From contig NZ_CP083666.1 of the NCBI RefSeq assembly GCF_020097835.1, positions 2,604,001-2,668,000 on the forward strand: DNA of 64,000 nucleotides, given 5' to 3'. A model generated the notes under the pieces. That model did not search any database. It had not been told where the DNA came from and saw only the letters and a list, made by a program, of their open reading frames with translations. Numbering within the stretch: the stretch's first letter is position 1; each line of letters starts with the position of its first letter. Both the position numbers and the translations under genes were made by a program. The stretch is from Haloprofundus halobius. GTDB lineage: Archaea; Halobacteriota; Halobacteria; Halobacteriales; Haloferacaceae. This document shows positions 34,544-42,822 of this stretch, piece by piece.

Positions 34544-35020
34544 TCACTCGTCCCAGTAGCTGACGGTGTCGTCGCGGCGGTAGTACCCCTCGACGAGTCG
34601 GGGGTCGTCGCTGCCGGGAGCCGAACCCGCGAAGATTCCGATCTTCCCGGAGTCGGGGTAGACGCTCACGTCGGGGTCGTCCATCGTCGACAGCACCAGG
34701 TAGCGGAGCGGTTCGTCGGCGTCGTTGCCGACGCGGTGGCCGCCCGCTTCACCGGCGGGAAGCGCCACGTAGTCGCCGGACCGGAGGTCGTGTTCGTCGT
34801 CGCCGAGACGGAGCGTTCCGCGACCCGAGAGCACGTAGATGGCCTCCTCGTTGCCCGTGTGGTAGTGGTAGGGCCACGAGTTGCCGCCGGTCGGGAGTTC
34901 GTAGAGACTACAGCCGAGTCGCTCGCCGCCGGCGGCGCTGGCGAGTTTCTTCCGGCGAAAGTGGGTGTCGTCGCGGTCGGTCTCGCTCCAGTCGAGGTCG
35001 GCGTCGTTGACGGGCTCCAT
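34544..35020 (-). CDS. Cupin-domain protein
   Basis: 158 aa from the ATG at 35020 (MEPVNDADLDWSETDRDDTHFRRKKLASAAGG). The two cupin motifs are PYHYHTGNEEAIYVLSGRGTLRLG (HxH...E) and GDYVALPAGEAGGHRVGN (G...H). These ligate one metal ion inside a beta barrel. The tail ends in a family-typical GYYRRDDTVSYWDE. It may be a small-molecule isomerase, dioxygenase or binding protein; substrate unknown. Cytoplasmic. Confidence 0.88.
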   Translation of the reverse strand: MEPVNDADLDWSETDRDDTHFRRKKLASAAGGERLGCSLYELPTGGNSWPYHYHTGNEEAIYVLSGRGTLRLGDDEHDLRSGDYVALPAGEAGGHRVGNDADEPLRYLVLSTMDDPDVSVYPDSGKIGIFAGSAPGSDDPRLVEGYYRRDDTVSYWDE

Positions 35021-35108
35021 ACGCCGAATTCGGCACCGACCGCTATCAATCCAAGCGGAGAGCGGTAGCACTAACGAAGAAAGAGAACGGGAGACGGACG
35101 AGCGTCGG

Positions 35109-35741
35109 TTAGACCGACGAAGCCGTCGTTTCGGCGACGGCCGGAGCGCGCGTCTCCTCGCGGCCGATGAGAATCCACGCGGCGCAGAACGCGAGCGCGA
35201 AGGCGGCGAAGAGGACGTCGATTCCGGCGACGGCCGTCGGGCCGACCGCGAACCCGACTGCGAACACGACGAGCGCGACGACGGCCAGCGCGCCGGCCGT
35301 TTTCGCGACGCCCGAGCGCCAGAGCGCGATCCCGACGACGGCGCTCCCGGCGATAGCGACGAGCAGACCGATAAACGCGAAGGAGCCGCCGGGAAGGTTC
35401 GGGGCCGCCGGGTTCGCGTCGAGGTAGTTCATCGTCCCGCCGATGGTCATCGACAGGAAGCCGAGCGCCGCCAGCGCGGCCCCGGCGAGTCCGACTCGGC
35501 CGAGCGTCTCGCGGAACCGGGCGACCGCCGCGACTGCACCCACCGTCAGGAGGGCTGCGGCGGCGGTCGTGGCGATGTAGAACGCCGAGTAGAGCATCGT
35601 TCCCGGGATCTCGTCGGCGCGGGGGTAGACGGAGTTCGTCAACATCGACGCCAGGAGGACGACGCCGCCGACGACGGCGGCGATACCGAAGAGTCGAGCG
35701 CGACCGCTCGCGTTCGAGGTAGTTACGTTAGTTGTTTGCAT
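35109..35741 (-). CDS. Multi-helix membrane protein, unknown
   Basis: 210 aa from the ATG at 35741 (MQTTNVTTSNASGRARLFGIAAVVGG). Six hydrophobic helices are visible, including GIAAVVGGVVLLASMLT, AFYIATTAAAALLTVGAVAAVA, VGLAGAALAALGFLSMTIGG, GSFAFIGLLVAIAGSAVVGIALW, AGALAVVALVVFAVGFAVG and IDVLFAAFALAFCAAWILIG. A loop with PNLPGGS follows helix 3. Similar proteins are annotated in haloarchaea only as membrane proteins. A sensor or transport role cannot be decided. Confidence 0.75.
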   Translation of the reverse strand: MQTTNVTTSNASGRARLFGIAAVVGGVVLLASMLTNSVYPRADEIPGTMLYSAFYIATTAAAALLTVGAVAAVARFRETLGRVGLAGAALAALGFLSMTIGGTMNYLDANPAAPNLPGGSFAFIGLLVAIAGSAVVGIALWRSGVAKTAGALAVVALVVFAVGFAVGPTAVAGIDVLFAAFALAFCAAWILIGREETRAPAVAETTASSV

Positions 35742-35870
35742 CGAAACCACTGATTCTACTGAATCGGTGTAGAGAACGTCGTGTAACGGCATAAACCGGT
35801 GCTCTGAGAAACAGGACGGTCCGTTCTCCGAGCGAATCGGTCACGGCGAGAGGTGCGCGACGAGTCGTCC

Positions 35871-35950
35871 GCTCACTCCGTTTGCGAAGACGCCGTCAGA
35901 CGAGTTGTGCGAGTCTGACGAGCCATCTGCTCACTCCGTTCGCAGAGACG
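35871..35950. repeat. Direct repeats flanking an 8-bp hairpin
   Basis: Near-identical 22-base repeats beginning GCTCACTCCG lie at 35871-35892 and 35929-35950. Between them CGTCAGAC (35894-35901) and GTCTGACG (35913-35920) form a perfect hairpin with an 11-base loop. The block sits just upstream of the ferredoxin promoter; its GCTCACT core resembles the block at 19638-19660. Confidence 0.5.
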
Positions 35951-35952
35951 TG

Positions 35953-35962
35953 CCCTTAAGTG
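35953..35962 (+). promoter_or_regulatory. TATA-like box of the ferredoxin gene
   Basis: CCTTAAGTGG is centred about 28 bases before the ATG at 35986, the archaeal TATA distance for a leaderless transcript. Confidence 0.4.
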
Positions 35963-35967
35963 GCTGA

Positions 35968-36306
<339 letters not shown>

Positions 36307-36405
36307 GCGTCTTCGTCCTTCGTCGCCGCGTTCGTTCGGAGACGATAGTCTGCGTCGACGACCGGTGTCCAGTTAGATAACGCTGGACGTGGCACCCACA
36401 GGTGC

Positions 36406-36861
36406 ATGACCACCGAAGAAGTCACCAACACGCTCAGGCAGGCGTACGTGGACGAGATGGAGACGGTGATGAACTACCTGACGAACTCGATCGTGCTCGA
36501 CGGCGTCAGCGCCGAGGAAGTCAAGGAGTCGCTCCGCGAGGACATCCAGGAGGAACTCGGCCACGCGGAGATGCTCGGCGAGCGTCTCAAGCAGCTCGAC
36601 GAGCGACCGCCGGGCTCACAGGAGTTCGAGCCGCGGCAGGAGACGCTCCAGCCGCCGGAGGATACGACCGACGTGCTCTCGGTCATCAACGGCGTCCTCG
36701 ACGCCGAGGAAGACGCCATCGACACCTACCGGACGCTCATCAAGCAGGCCGAGGAGGCCGACGACCCCGTCACCGAGGACATCGGCGTCACCATCCTCGG
36801 AGACGAGGAGGCCCACCGCACCGAGTTCCGCGGCTTCAAGAAAGAGTACAAAAACGACTGA
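36406..36861 (+). CDS. Ferritin-like di-iron protein
   Basis: 151 aa. A four-helix bundle with two Glu/His sets: DEMETVMNYLTNSIVLDG and REDIQEELGHAEMLGERL in the first half, LDAEEDAIDTYRTLIKQAEE and ILGDEEAHRTEFRGF in the second. This is the EexxH/ExxH di-iron pattern of the ferritin/rubrerythrin superfamily. It lacks a rubredoxin domain and has no heme-binding Met. It may store iron or destroy peroxide. It lies 100 bases after the ferredoxin gene. Confidence 0.87.
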   Translation: MTTEEVTNTLRQAYVDEMETVMNYLTNSIVLDGVSAEEVKESLREDIQEELGHAEMLGERLKQLDERPPGSQEFEPRQETLQPPEDTTDVLSVINGVLDAEEDAIDTYRTLIKQAEEADDPVTEDIGVTILGDEEAHRTEFRGFKKEYKND

Positions 36862-36888
36862 GCGAAGAGACGTAGCGGAGAGCCCGGC

Positions 36889-39117
36889 TCAGTCGGCGGT
36901 CGCCGGCCGCGTGTCGTCGCCGGCGGCGGTCGTCTTCTCTCGCTTCGCGTCGAGCGCCTCGATGAGCAGTTCGGCCACGTCGACGATTTCGATGTCGTCT
37001 TCGAAGTCGCCCGTTTTCCTGCCGTCCTCGTACATCGTCATGCACATCGGACAGGCGACGACGAACTTCTCGACTGCCGACCCGGCATCGGTGTCTTCGA
37101 GCGCCTCGCGGAGTCGCTCCTCGCTCGGTTTGGGCTCCTCGTCGAACTCCATCCAGAGGCCGCCGCCGCCGCCACCGCAGCAGAAGGAGTCGGCGCGGTT
37201 GCGCGGCATCTCGTGGAGGTCACAGCCGGTCGCCTCGATGATGTCGCGCGGGGCCTCGTACACGTCGTTGTACCGGCCGAGGTGACAGGGGTCGTGGTAG
37301 GTGACCGTGTAGTCGAGTTCCGTCCCGTCGAGACCGAGGCGGCCCTCGCCGACGAGCTGTTCGACGACCTGCGACCAGTGGTACACCGGAATTTGACCCT
37401 CTTGGTTCCAGAACTCGTCGTACTCGAACGGCATTACGGGGTCGTCGGCGAACTCCCCGAAGTCGATTTCGGGGTACTCGTTCTTCATCGTGTTGTACGA
37501 GTGCGGGTCCGTGCAGACGATTTTCTCGAACTCGCAGTCCTCGAACGTCTCGACGTGGTGGCCGGCGAGTTCGAGGAAGAGGAACTCCTCGCCGACGCGG
37601 CGGACGTCGTTGCCGTCGAACTTCTCGTCGTCGAAGAGGATGCCGAAGGAGACGCCGGCGCGCTCGAGCAGCGTCGCGAGCGAGCGCGCGACCTTCTTGT
37701 TCCGGTCGTCGTAGCTCGGGTAGTCGCCGACGTACCAGAGGAACTCGACTTCCTCCTCGCGGGCGTCGGTGAGGTCGAACGATAACTCCTTCGCCCAGTC
37801 GGCGCGCTTGCGCGGCGGGTCGCCGAACGTGTTGCCCTTCTGCATCAGGTTCCCGAAGACGTCCTGCATGTTCGACTGCACCGCGCCCTCGTCGGTGAGC
37901 TGACGGTTCATCCGGGTGAAGGAGTTGAGGTGCTCTATTTCGACCGGGCACGCGTCCATGCAGGCCATGCAGGCCATGCACGACTCCATCGTCTCGGCGG
38001 CGACGACTGACTCGCCGCCGTCGGCGACTATCGGCTTGGGCTCGGTCTCGCCGGCGTCGAGCGACTCGCGGTAGGATTTGAGGTCGAGAATCACGTCGCG
38101 CGGATCGAGCGGCCGACCGGAGGCTTTCGCGGGGCAGACCGACGAACAGCGGCCGCACTTCGTGCAGGCGTCCTGATCGAGAATCTCCTTCCAGGAGAAG
38201 TCGTCGATGGACTCGGCGTTGACGTGGTCCAGGTCGGCGGGAACGCTCGGCAGCCGCTTGCCCGCTTTCTCGTCGCGGGTGACGACGTTCGCGAACGACG
38301 AGAGCATGTGAAACGGCTTCGCGCGGGGAATCCACGCGATGAATCCGAGCGCGAGCAGCGCGTGACTCCACCAGCCGAACCAGTAGAGCGACTCGGCCTG
38401 CCCGGCGGACATCCCCGCGGCGTCGAACACCAGCGCGAGGAAGTAGCCGACGAAGCTCACCGTCTCGAACTCGGGGAACCCGGTGCCGGCGATGCGGAGC
38501 CCTTCGATGACGTAGCCGCCGACACCGAGTAGGAACAGCGTCCAGATGAACGCGTCGTCCTCCAGAGACGTGTGTTTGCCCCAGAGGCGGTCGTGACGGA
38601 CGGCGTAGCGCCGGTAGAGCGCCATCCCGACGCCGACGACGAACAGAAAGCCCATCGCGTCCATCACGAGTGAGTACGAGAGATAGAAGTTCCCCTGGAA
38701 GAACGACTCCTGACCGAGTAGTTTCGTCCAGATATCCATGTCGACGGCGAGAATCGTCGTCCCGATGAACAGCGTCAGAAAGCCCCAGAGGATGAACGCG
38801 TGCATGATTCCGGCGTAGAGGTCGCGGTCGAACTGCTTCTCGTTCGAGAGGGCGATTCGGGCGGCGATCCCGACTCGCTCCGGGAGGTCGGCGAGGCGGT
38901 CGACGGGGTCGTCGCTGCCGAGGGTGTAGCGGGCTAACCGCTCGTAGACGCCGTAGGCGAAGACGAGAAGCACCAGCGCCGACAGCCAGTAGAAGACCAC
39001 CTCGCCGACGGGGCTGATGGTCCAGAACGTCGGACGCGTCGGCTCTCCCGACTGCAGGAGCACCGCTGGAGCGCCCGGAGACGGCGCGACTGCGCCGCCT
39101 GCCTGCAAATCTGTCAT
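36889..39117 (-). CDS. Fused membrane/Fe-S/CCG oxidoreductase (HdrD/GlpC-like)
   Basis: 742 aa from the ATG at 39117; a TTG at 39123 is less likely. The N-terminal 275 residues have about six helices with His residues in a NarI-like membrane domain. Two 4Fe-4S motifs follow (CTKCGRCSSVCP and CMACMACMDACP). The rest has a partial CCG domain (IVCTDPHSYN) and a complete one (YHDPCHLGRYND, FCCGGGGGG, CPMCMTMYED). Heterodisulfide-reductase-like proteins of this plan take electrons from quinols or flavoproteins to a thiol or lactate-like donor. It probably feeds the quinone pool. Confidence 0.9.
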   Translation of the reverse strand: MTDLQAGGAVAPSPGAPAVLLQSGEPTRPTFWTISPVGEVVFYWLSALVLLVFAYGVYERLARYTLGSDDPVDRLADLPERVGIAARIALSNEKQFDRDLYAGIMHAFILWGFLTLFIGTTILAVDMDIWTKLLGQESFFQGNFYLSYSLVMDAMGFLFVVGVGMALYRRYAVRHDRLWGKHTSLEDDAFIWTLFLLGVGGYVIEGLRIAGTGFPEFETVSFVGYFLALVFDAAGMSAGQAESLYWFGWWSHALLALGFIAWIPRAKPFHMLSSFANVVTRDEKAGKRLPSVPADLDHVNAESIDDFSWKEILDQDACTKCGRCSSVCPAKASGRPLDPRDVILDLKSYRESLDAGETEPKPIVADGGESVVAAETMESCMACMACMDACPVEIEHLNSFTRMNRQLTDEGAVQSNMQDVFGNLMQKGNTFGDPPRKRADWAKELSFDLTDAREEEVEFLWYVGDYPSYDDRNKKVARSLATLLERAGVSFGILFDDEKFDGNDVRRVGEEFLFLELAGHHVETFEDCEFEKIVCTDPHSYNTMKNEYPEIDFGEFADDPVMPFEYDEFWNQEGQIPVYHWSQVVEQLVGEGRLGLDGTELDYTVTYHDPCHLGRYNDVYEAPRDIIEATGCDLHEMPRNRADSFCCGGGGGGLWMEFDEEPKPSEERLREALEDTDAGSAVEKFVVACPMCMTMYEDGRKTGDFEDDIEIVDVAELLIEALDAKREKTTAAGDDTRPATAD

Positions 39118-39211
39118 ACTCAATCACCGGGGTACGGACCGGTTAAATCTTGCCACCCGCTTCGCCGCGCGAGAGAGCGCGAGCGACCCGGAGCAATAGA
39201 CGGCGCGACGG

Positions 39212-39916
39212 TCAGACGAGCGCCCACGCCGCAAGAACTGCCGCGACGGCAAAGCCGAGCAGGTCGAGACGGCCGAAGCGGAGCGCCGGAAGCGTCGGGT
39301 TCCACGCGAAACACCGGGCTCGGAGCGCCAGCGAGAGGCGGTCGGCGCGGCCGAACGCGCGGTTCAGTCCCGCGATCGTCGTGAGCCGAATTCGCTCGAC
39401 GACCGGTCGTTCCCCGCCGAGGCGGGCCGCCGTCGCCTCGCGCGTCCGCCGCAGGTCAGCCAGCAACAGCGGGAAGAACCGAAAGACGAGCGCGATACCC
39501 ATCCCGAGAAACTGGCCGGGTTTGCCGGGCACAGTACGCTGGATGGCCGCTCGAGTGTCGCGGACGGGCGTCGACCGGACGTAACCGGCGCTGACGAGGA
39601 GAACCAAGAACGCGCGGTAGCTGGCGAGGGCGGGTTCGCGGGCGTCGGCGACGACTACCCACGGCGGGCCGAGCGTCAGCGCCGAGACGAGCGGACCGGC
39701 GAAAAGAAACGGGAGGACGAACCGGTACTCGCGAACCGCCGTCGACGGCGAGAGGCCCGACGAGGCGAGCAACGCGGCGGTCACCGCCGAAAGCGCGAGG
39801 AGACCGCGGGGCGTCTCGTTGGCGAACGCGGCGACGACGAAGGCGAACTGGACGAGCAGCTTCGTCCGCGGGTCGAGGCGGTGGGCGAGCGAGTCGTCGG
39901 GAACGTAGTTCAGCAC
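39212..39916 (-). CDS. bioN: Biotin ECF transporter T component BioN
   Basis: 234 aa, five hydrophobic helices. The EcfT hallmarks are LDPRTKLLVQFAFVVAAF at the N-terminus and two Ala-Arg-x coupling motifs in the cytoplasmic helices: RREATAARLGGERPV and LSLALRARCF (AAR/ARG boxes that contact the ATPase). It transmits ATP-driven movement to the BioY subunit. Its start overlaps the ATPase gene by seven bases, in the order bioY-bioM-bioN. Confidence 0.9.
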   Translation of the reverse strand: MLNYVPDDSLAHRLDPRTKLLVQFAFVVAAFANETPRGLLALSAVTAALLASSGLSPSTAVREYRFVLPFLFAGPLVSALTLGPPWVVVADAREPALASYRAFLVLLVSAGYVRSTPVRDTRAAIQRTVPGKPGQFLGMGIALVFRFFPLLLADLRRTREATAARLGGERPVVERIRLTTIAGLNRAFGRADRLSLALRARCFAWNPTLPALRFGRLDLLGFAVAAVLAAWALV

Positions 39917-40629
39917 GGGTCGGTAACCGGGAGGCGAACGTCGATGTCGGAGAGCGACTCGCGGGTCGACGCCGATTCGGTGTCGCCGTCGACGACGACG
40001 CGACCGTCGGCCATCCCGACGACTCGGTCGGCGAGCGAGAACACGTCCCGTAGGTCGTGGGTGACGACGATGACGCTCGTTCCGCCCGTGTGGAGCGCGC
40101 GGAGACGGTCGAGCACCGACCGCCGCGCGGGTTCGTCCAATCCGGTAAAGGGTTCGTCCAGCACGAGATGGGTCGGCTCCATCGCCAGCGCGCCCGCGAT
40201 GGCGACGCGTTCGCGCTCACCGCCCGAGAGGTCGGCGACGCGTTCGCCTTCGCGGCCGTCGAGATTCACCGCCGAGAGCGCGGCGTCGACACGGCGGTCG
40301 ATTTCGGCCCGCGAGAGACCGAGATTCTCGGGGCCGAACGCCACGTCCGCGCCGACGGTGGCCGCGACGAGTTGGTCGCGCGGGTCCTGAAACACCATCC
40401 CGACGGCGACGCGCGCGGCGACGAGGTCCGCGGAGACGGGCGTGCCGTCGACGGACACCTCGCCCGCGTCGGGTTCGAGCAGTCCGTTGAAGTGGCGGAC
40501 GAGCGTCGACTTTCCTGACCCATTTGCGCCGACGACGAGGACGAACTCGCCGTCGGCGACGCTGAGCGAGACGTCGTCGACGGCGACGGTGTCGCCGTAG
40601 CGGTGCGTGAGGTTTCGGACCCGAATCAT
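39910..40629 (-). CDS. bioM: Biotin ECF transporter ATPase BioM
   Basis: 239 aa. ABC ATPase with Walker A GANGSGKST, Q-loop MVFQDPRDQLVA, signature LSGGERERVAIAGAL, Walker B HLVLDEPFTGLD and switch His VVTHDLRDV. It powers the ECF importer for biotin. The operon context with bioY and the upstream operator decide the substrate. It begins five bases after the bioY stop. Confidence 0.93.
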   Translation of the reverse strand: MIRVRNLTHRYGDTVAVDDVSLSVADGEFVLVVGANGSGKSTLVRHFNGLLEPDAGEVSVDGTPVSADLVAARVAVGMVFQDPRDQLVAATVGADVAFGPENLGLSRAEIDRRVDAALSAVNLDGREGERVADLSGGERERVAIAGALAMEPTHLVLDEPFTGLDEPARRSVLDRLRALHTGGTSVIVVTHDLRDVFSLADRVVGMADGRVVVDGDTESASTRESLSDIDVRLPVTDPC

Positions 40630-40634
40630 TTCGG

Positions 40635-41219
40635 TTACGAGGCGGCGACGGCGTCCGAGCGGACGATACCGACGGCGGCGGCGATTTTCAGCGCCTCGGC
40701 TGGCAGGAACGCGACCGCGCCGACGGCGAACGCCTCGCCGACGCCAATGCCGAGAACGAGCATTAGCCCGACCATCCCAAGCGCGTAGATGACGACGGTT
40801 CCGGCAATCATCGCGCCGACGAGCAGCGGCGTGCCCGCCTCGCGGTAGTCGCGCAGCGTGAGGCCCCGATGGACGACGACGCCGACGAGCGCGGCGGCGA
40901 CGGGGTACGACCAGAGGTAGCCGAGCGTCGGGTTCGCCAGCAGCGACCCGATGCCGGCACCGCCGCCCTCGAACACGGGTACGCCCGCGGCCCCGGCGGC
41001 GAGATACAGCACCATCGCCGCACCGCCCCAGACGGGACCGAGCATGATTCCGGCGAGGAAGACGCCGAGTACCTGCAGAGTCACGGGTGCGGGCGAGACG
41101 GGGTTCGGAAACGAGACGTAGGCGAACGCGCCCATCAGCGCCGCGAACAGGGCGGCGCGGGCGACGTTCTTGACGGTCTCGTCGCCGACGAGTTCGACGC
41201 TGTCCGTCGATGTAGCCAT
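40635..41219 (-). CDS. bioY: Biotin ECF transporter S component BioY
   Basis: 194 aa from the ATG at 41219 (MATSTDSVELVGDETVKNVARAALFAALMGAFAYVS). The BioY family pattern is FPNPVSPAPVTLQVLGVFLAGIMLGP, GAAGVPVFEGGGAGIGSLLANPTLGYLWSYPVAA (conserved GYL..P) and later helices. Six helices bind biotin with nanomolar affinity by family knowledge. It starts the bioYMN operon, and the operator lies on its promoter. Confidence 0.94.
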   Translation of the reverse strand: MATSTDSVELVGDETVKNVARAALFAALMGAFAYVSFPNPVSPAPVTLQVLGVFLAGIMLGPVWGGAAMVLYLAAGAAGVPVFEGGGAGIGSLLANPTLGYLWSYPVAAALVGVVVHRGLTLRDYREAGTPLLVGAMIAGTVVIYALGMVGLMLVLGIGVGEAFAVGAVAFLPAEALKIAAAVGIVRSDAVAAS

Positions 41220-41232
41220 AGGGTTGCTGTCT

Positions 41233-41262
41233 CGTAAACCCACTTTAATTCGTTGGTTTACG
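41233..41262 (-). promoter_or_regulatory. BirA-type biotin operator on the bioYMN promoter
   Basis: CGTAAACC (41233-41240) and GGTTTACG (41255-41262) form a perfect 8-bp inverted repeat with a 14-base spacer. The bacterial and archaeal BirA operator is GTAAACC-N14/15-GGTTTAC, so the match is complete in the core. The spacer carries the TATA-like AATTAAAG (minus strand) about 26 bases before the bioY start, so bound BirA would block TBP/TFB. Confidence 0.8.
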
Positions 41263-41326
41263 ACATTTCGTACCCCGCGTAATTTGGCAGTAGGCTTTTG
41301 TACGGCAAGGATGTTCTATAGCCACC

Positions 41327-41926
41327 ATGGACGAGAAGACGGCGGAGCTCCGGGATATCTTCATTGATGCGACCGGGTCGGAAACCGTCACGGAGAGTCA
41401 GGAGGAGGAACGAGGCTCCCTGACCGAAGACGAGGAGAACGTCGAGCGCCGACTCGACGAACTCGTCACGACGATGCGGAGTCGGTACGAGTTCACGAGC
41501 GACCTGCAGACCCAGACGCTCGTGCGAATCGTTCGCGGATTCTACGACGAACAGTCCGACCACGAACTGGCTGCGGAACTGGACGTCGACGAGTCGGCGG
41601 TGTTCGACGCGCGGATGGACCTGCATCTCGTGAGCGAGGCGGATCGCGACGCGCCGTTCGCGCTCGACCAGCTTCGAACGCTCATCGTCGACGACGTGTC
41701 GGTGAGCGACCGGGCCGCCGAACTCGACAGCGACGAGGCGACCGTCCGACGGTACTCGGCTATCGTCGAGGCCGACCAGCGGTCGACCCGAGCGAACGAC
41801 CGCTTCCGCGACGAGTTCGCCGAACTGCTCACCGACTCGGACCTCTCGGCACGTCTCGCCGAAACCGCTCGTGAAGACGGCCTGAAAGACGCGACCGAAG
41901 ATATCGAGACGAACGTTTCCTTCTGA
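41327..41926 (+). CDS. Conditioned-medium-induced protein 4 (Cmi4)-like
   Basis: 199 aa starting MDEKTAELRDIFIDATGSETVTESQEEERGSL. Very acidic, helical. The middle (FYDEQSDHELAAELDVDESAVFDARMDLHLVSE) and later part (VSVSDRAAELDSDEATVRRYSAIVEAD) read like two helix-turn-helix units. From memory, this N-terminus matches a haloarchaeal family named for induction by spent medium. It may be a transcription regulator of stationary-phase genes. Divergent from bioY across 107 bases. Confidence 0.7.
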   Translation: MDEKTAELRDIFIDATGSETVTESQEEERGSLTEDEENVERRLDELVTTMRSRYEFTSDLQTQTLVRIVRGFYDEQSDHELAAELDVDESAVFDARMDLHLVSEADRDAPFALDQLRTLIVDDVSVSDRAAELDSDEATVRRYSAIVEADQRSTRANDRFRDEFAELLTDSDLSARLAETAREDGLKDATEDIETNVSF

Positions 41927-41933
41927 CGCACCT

Positions 41934-41991
41934 TTTTTACTGCGGGGGTGCGCGAAGCGCACCCCGCTTGTAAAAAATCTGCACCAAAAAA
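41934..41991. terminator. T-run, GC hairpin and shared AAAATCTG motif
   Basis: A T6 run (41934-41939) follows the stop at 41926 by seven bases. Then a GC-rich hairpin (41942-41953 with 41957-41967, loop GAA, one bulged G). Then AAAATCTGCACCAAAAAA at 41974-41991, repeated from 19661-19678 with one change, followed by a GCTCGCTC block. The T-run and hairpin probably end the transcript. Confidence 0.5.
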
Positions 41992-42135
41992 GGCCGCTCG
42001 CTCCCTTCGGTCGCTCGCGGTACAACGGCTAGGTAGACCGCCTCCGCACAGCACCGCACCGTCCCGTACTGTATTGTCTGGGCGTCGACGGCGAGGCCCG
42101 TAGGTTCAAATACCGGAACGGAACCAATCTGTTTC

Positions 42136-42810
42136 GTGCCGACGTTCACGGACCTCGCGCGGGCGACGTACTGTCCGCGACAGTTGTACTACGCTCGCCG
42201 CGACGACGAACGGGGACCGCCGCCCGAGGTTGCCGAGATTCGGGAGTTGGCGTTTCGCTACGAGGAACTCGTCGACGCTGACGACGGGACGATTCGAGCA
42301 CTTCCTGTCGCGGTCGAACCCGACGAGTACCGTCGGGCGCTCCGAGGGCTCGGCGAACGCGACGAGTGGCCGAGTCTCTGCACTCCGACCGAACGCGACC
42401 GGCTGCTCCACGGACGGGACGCCCGAGGTATGGCGCACAAGATTCTCGAGGGCGAATCGGAGACCGACGGCGACGTGCCGACACCCACGCTCGTCTCGCC
42501 CGGTCACCCGCCCGAGCAGGGGGTCTGGAAGCCGCAGAAAGTGCGCGCCGTCGCAGCGGCGAAAGCGCTCTCGTGGGAGGAAGAGCGCGAGATCTCGCGG
42601 ACACTCGTCGAGTATCCGGCCGTCGGTGCGGTCAGAACTGTACGGCTGACGACGCGAGCGAAGGCGACGTACCGTACTGCGGTCCGGACGGTTCGGTCGA
42701 TGGACGGCCCACCACCGCGACTCCGCGGCAGCGACAAGTGTTCGACGTGCGAGTATCGCAGTCAGTGCGGTGTCAAAACGCGGTCGCTGCGCTCGCTGTT
42801 CGGCCTGTGA
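42136..42810 (+). CDS. Cas4-like Fe-S protein lacking the ExK nuclease motif
   Basis: 224 aa from a GTG. It opens with FTDLARATYCPRQLYYARRD, the Cas4 signature with the first cluster Cys, and ends with CSTCEYRSQCG, the other three ligands. A helix-strand core with KPQKVRAVAAAKALSWEEE fits the Q-x2-AxA part of the PD-(D/E)XK fold. At the place where Cas4 has a Glu-x-Lys strand the sequence reads PTPTLVSPG, and no Asp-Glu-x-Lys set is visible. It may be a structural or DNA-binding member. No cas1, cas2 or CRISPR array is nearby. Confidence 0.75.
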   Translation: MPTFTDLARATYCPRQLYYARRDDERGPPPEVAEIRELAFRYEELVDADDGTIRALPVAVEPDEYRRALRGLGERDEWPSLCTPTERDRLLHGRDARGMAHKILEGESETDGDVPTPTLVSPGHPPEQGVWKPQKVRAVAAAKALSWEEEREISRTLVEYPAVGAVRTVRLTTRAKATYRTAVRTVRSMDGPPPRLRGSDKCSTCEYRSQCGVKTRSLRSLFGL

Positions 42811-42822
42811 GATCGGAGTGGC

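Noticed and set aside
42095-42125. GGTTCAAATACC resembling a tRNA T-loop
   Set aside because: The flanking bases do not pair as a T-stem and no acceptor stem, anticodon arm or D-arm can be built.
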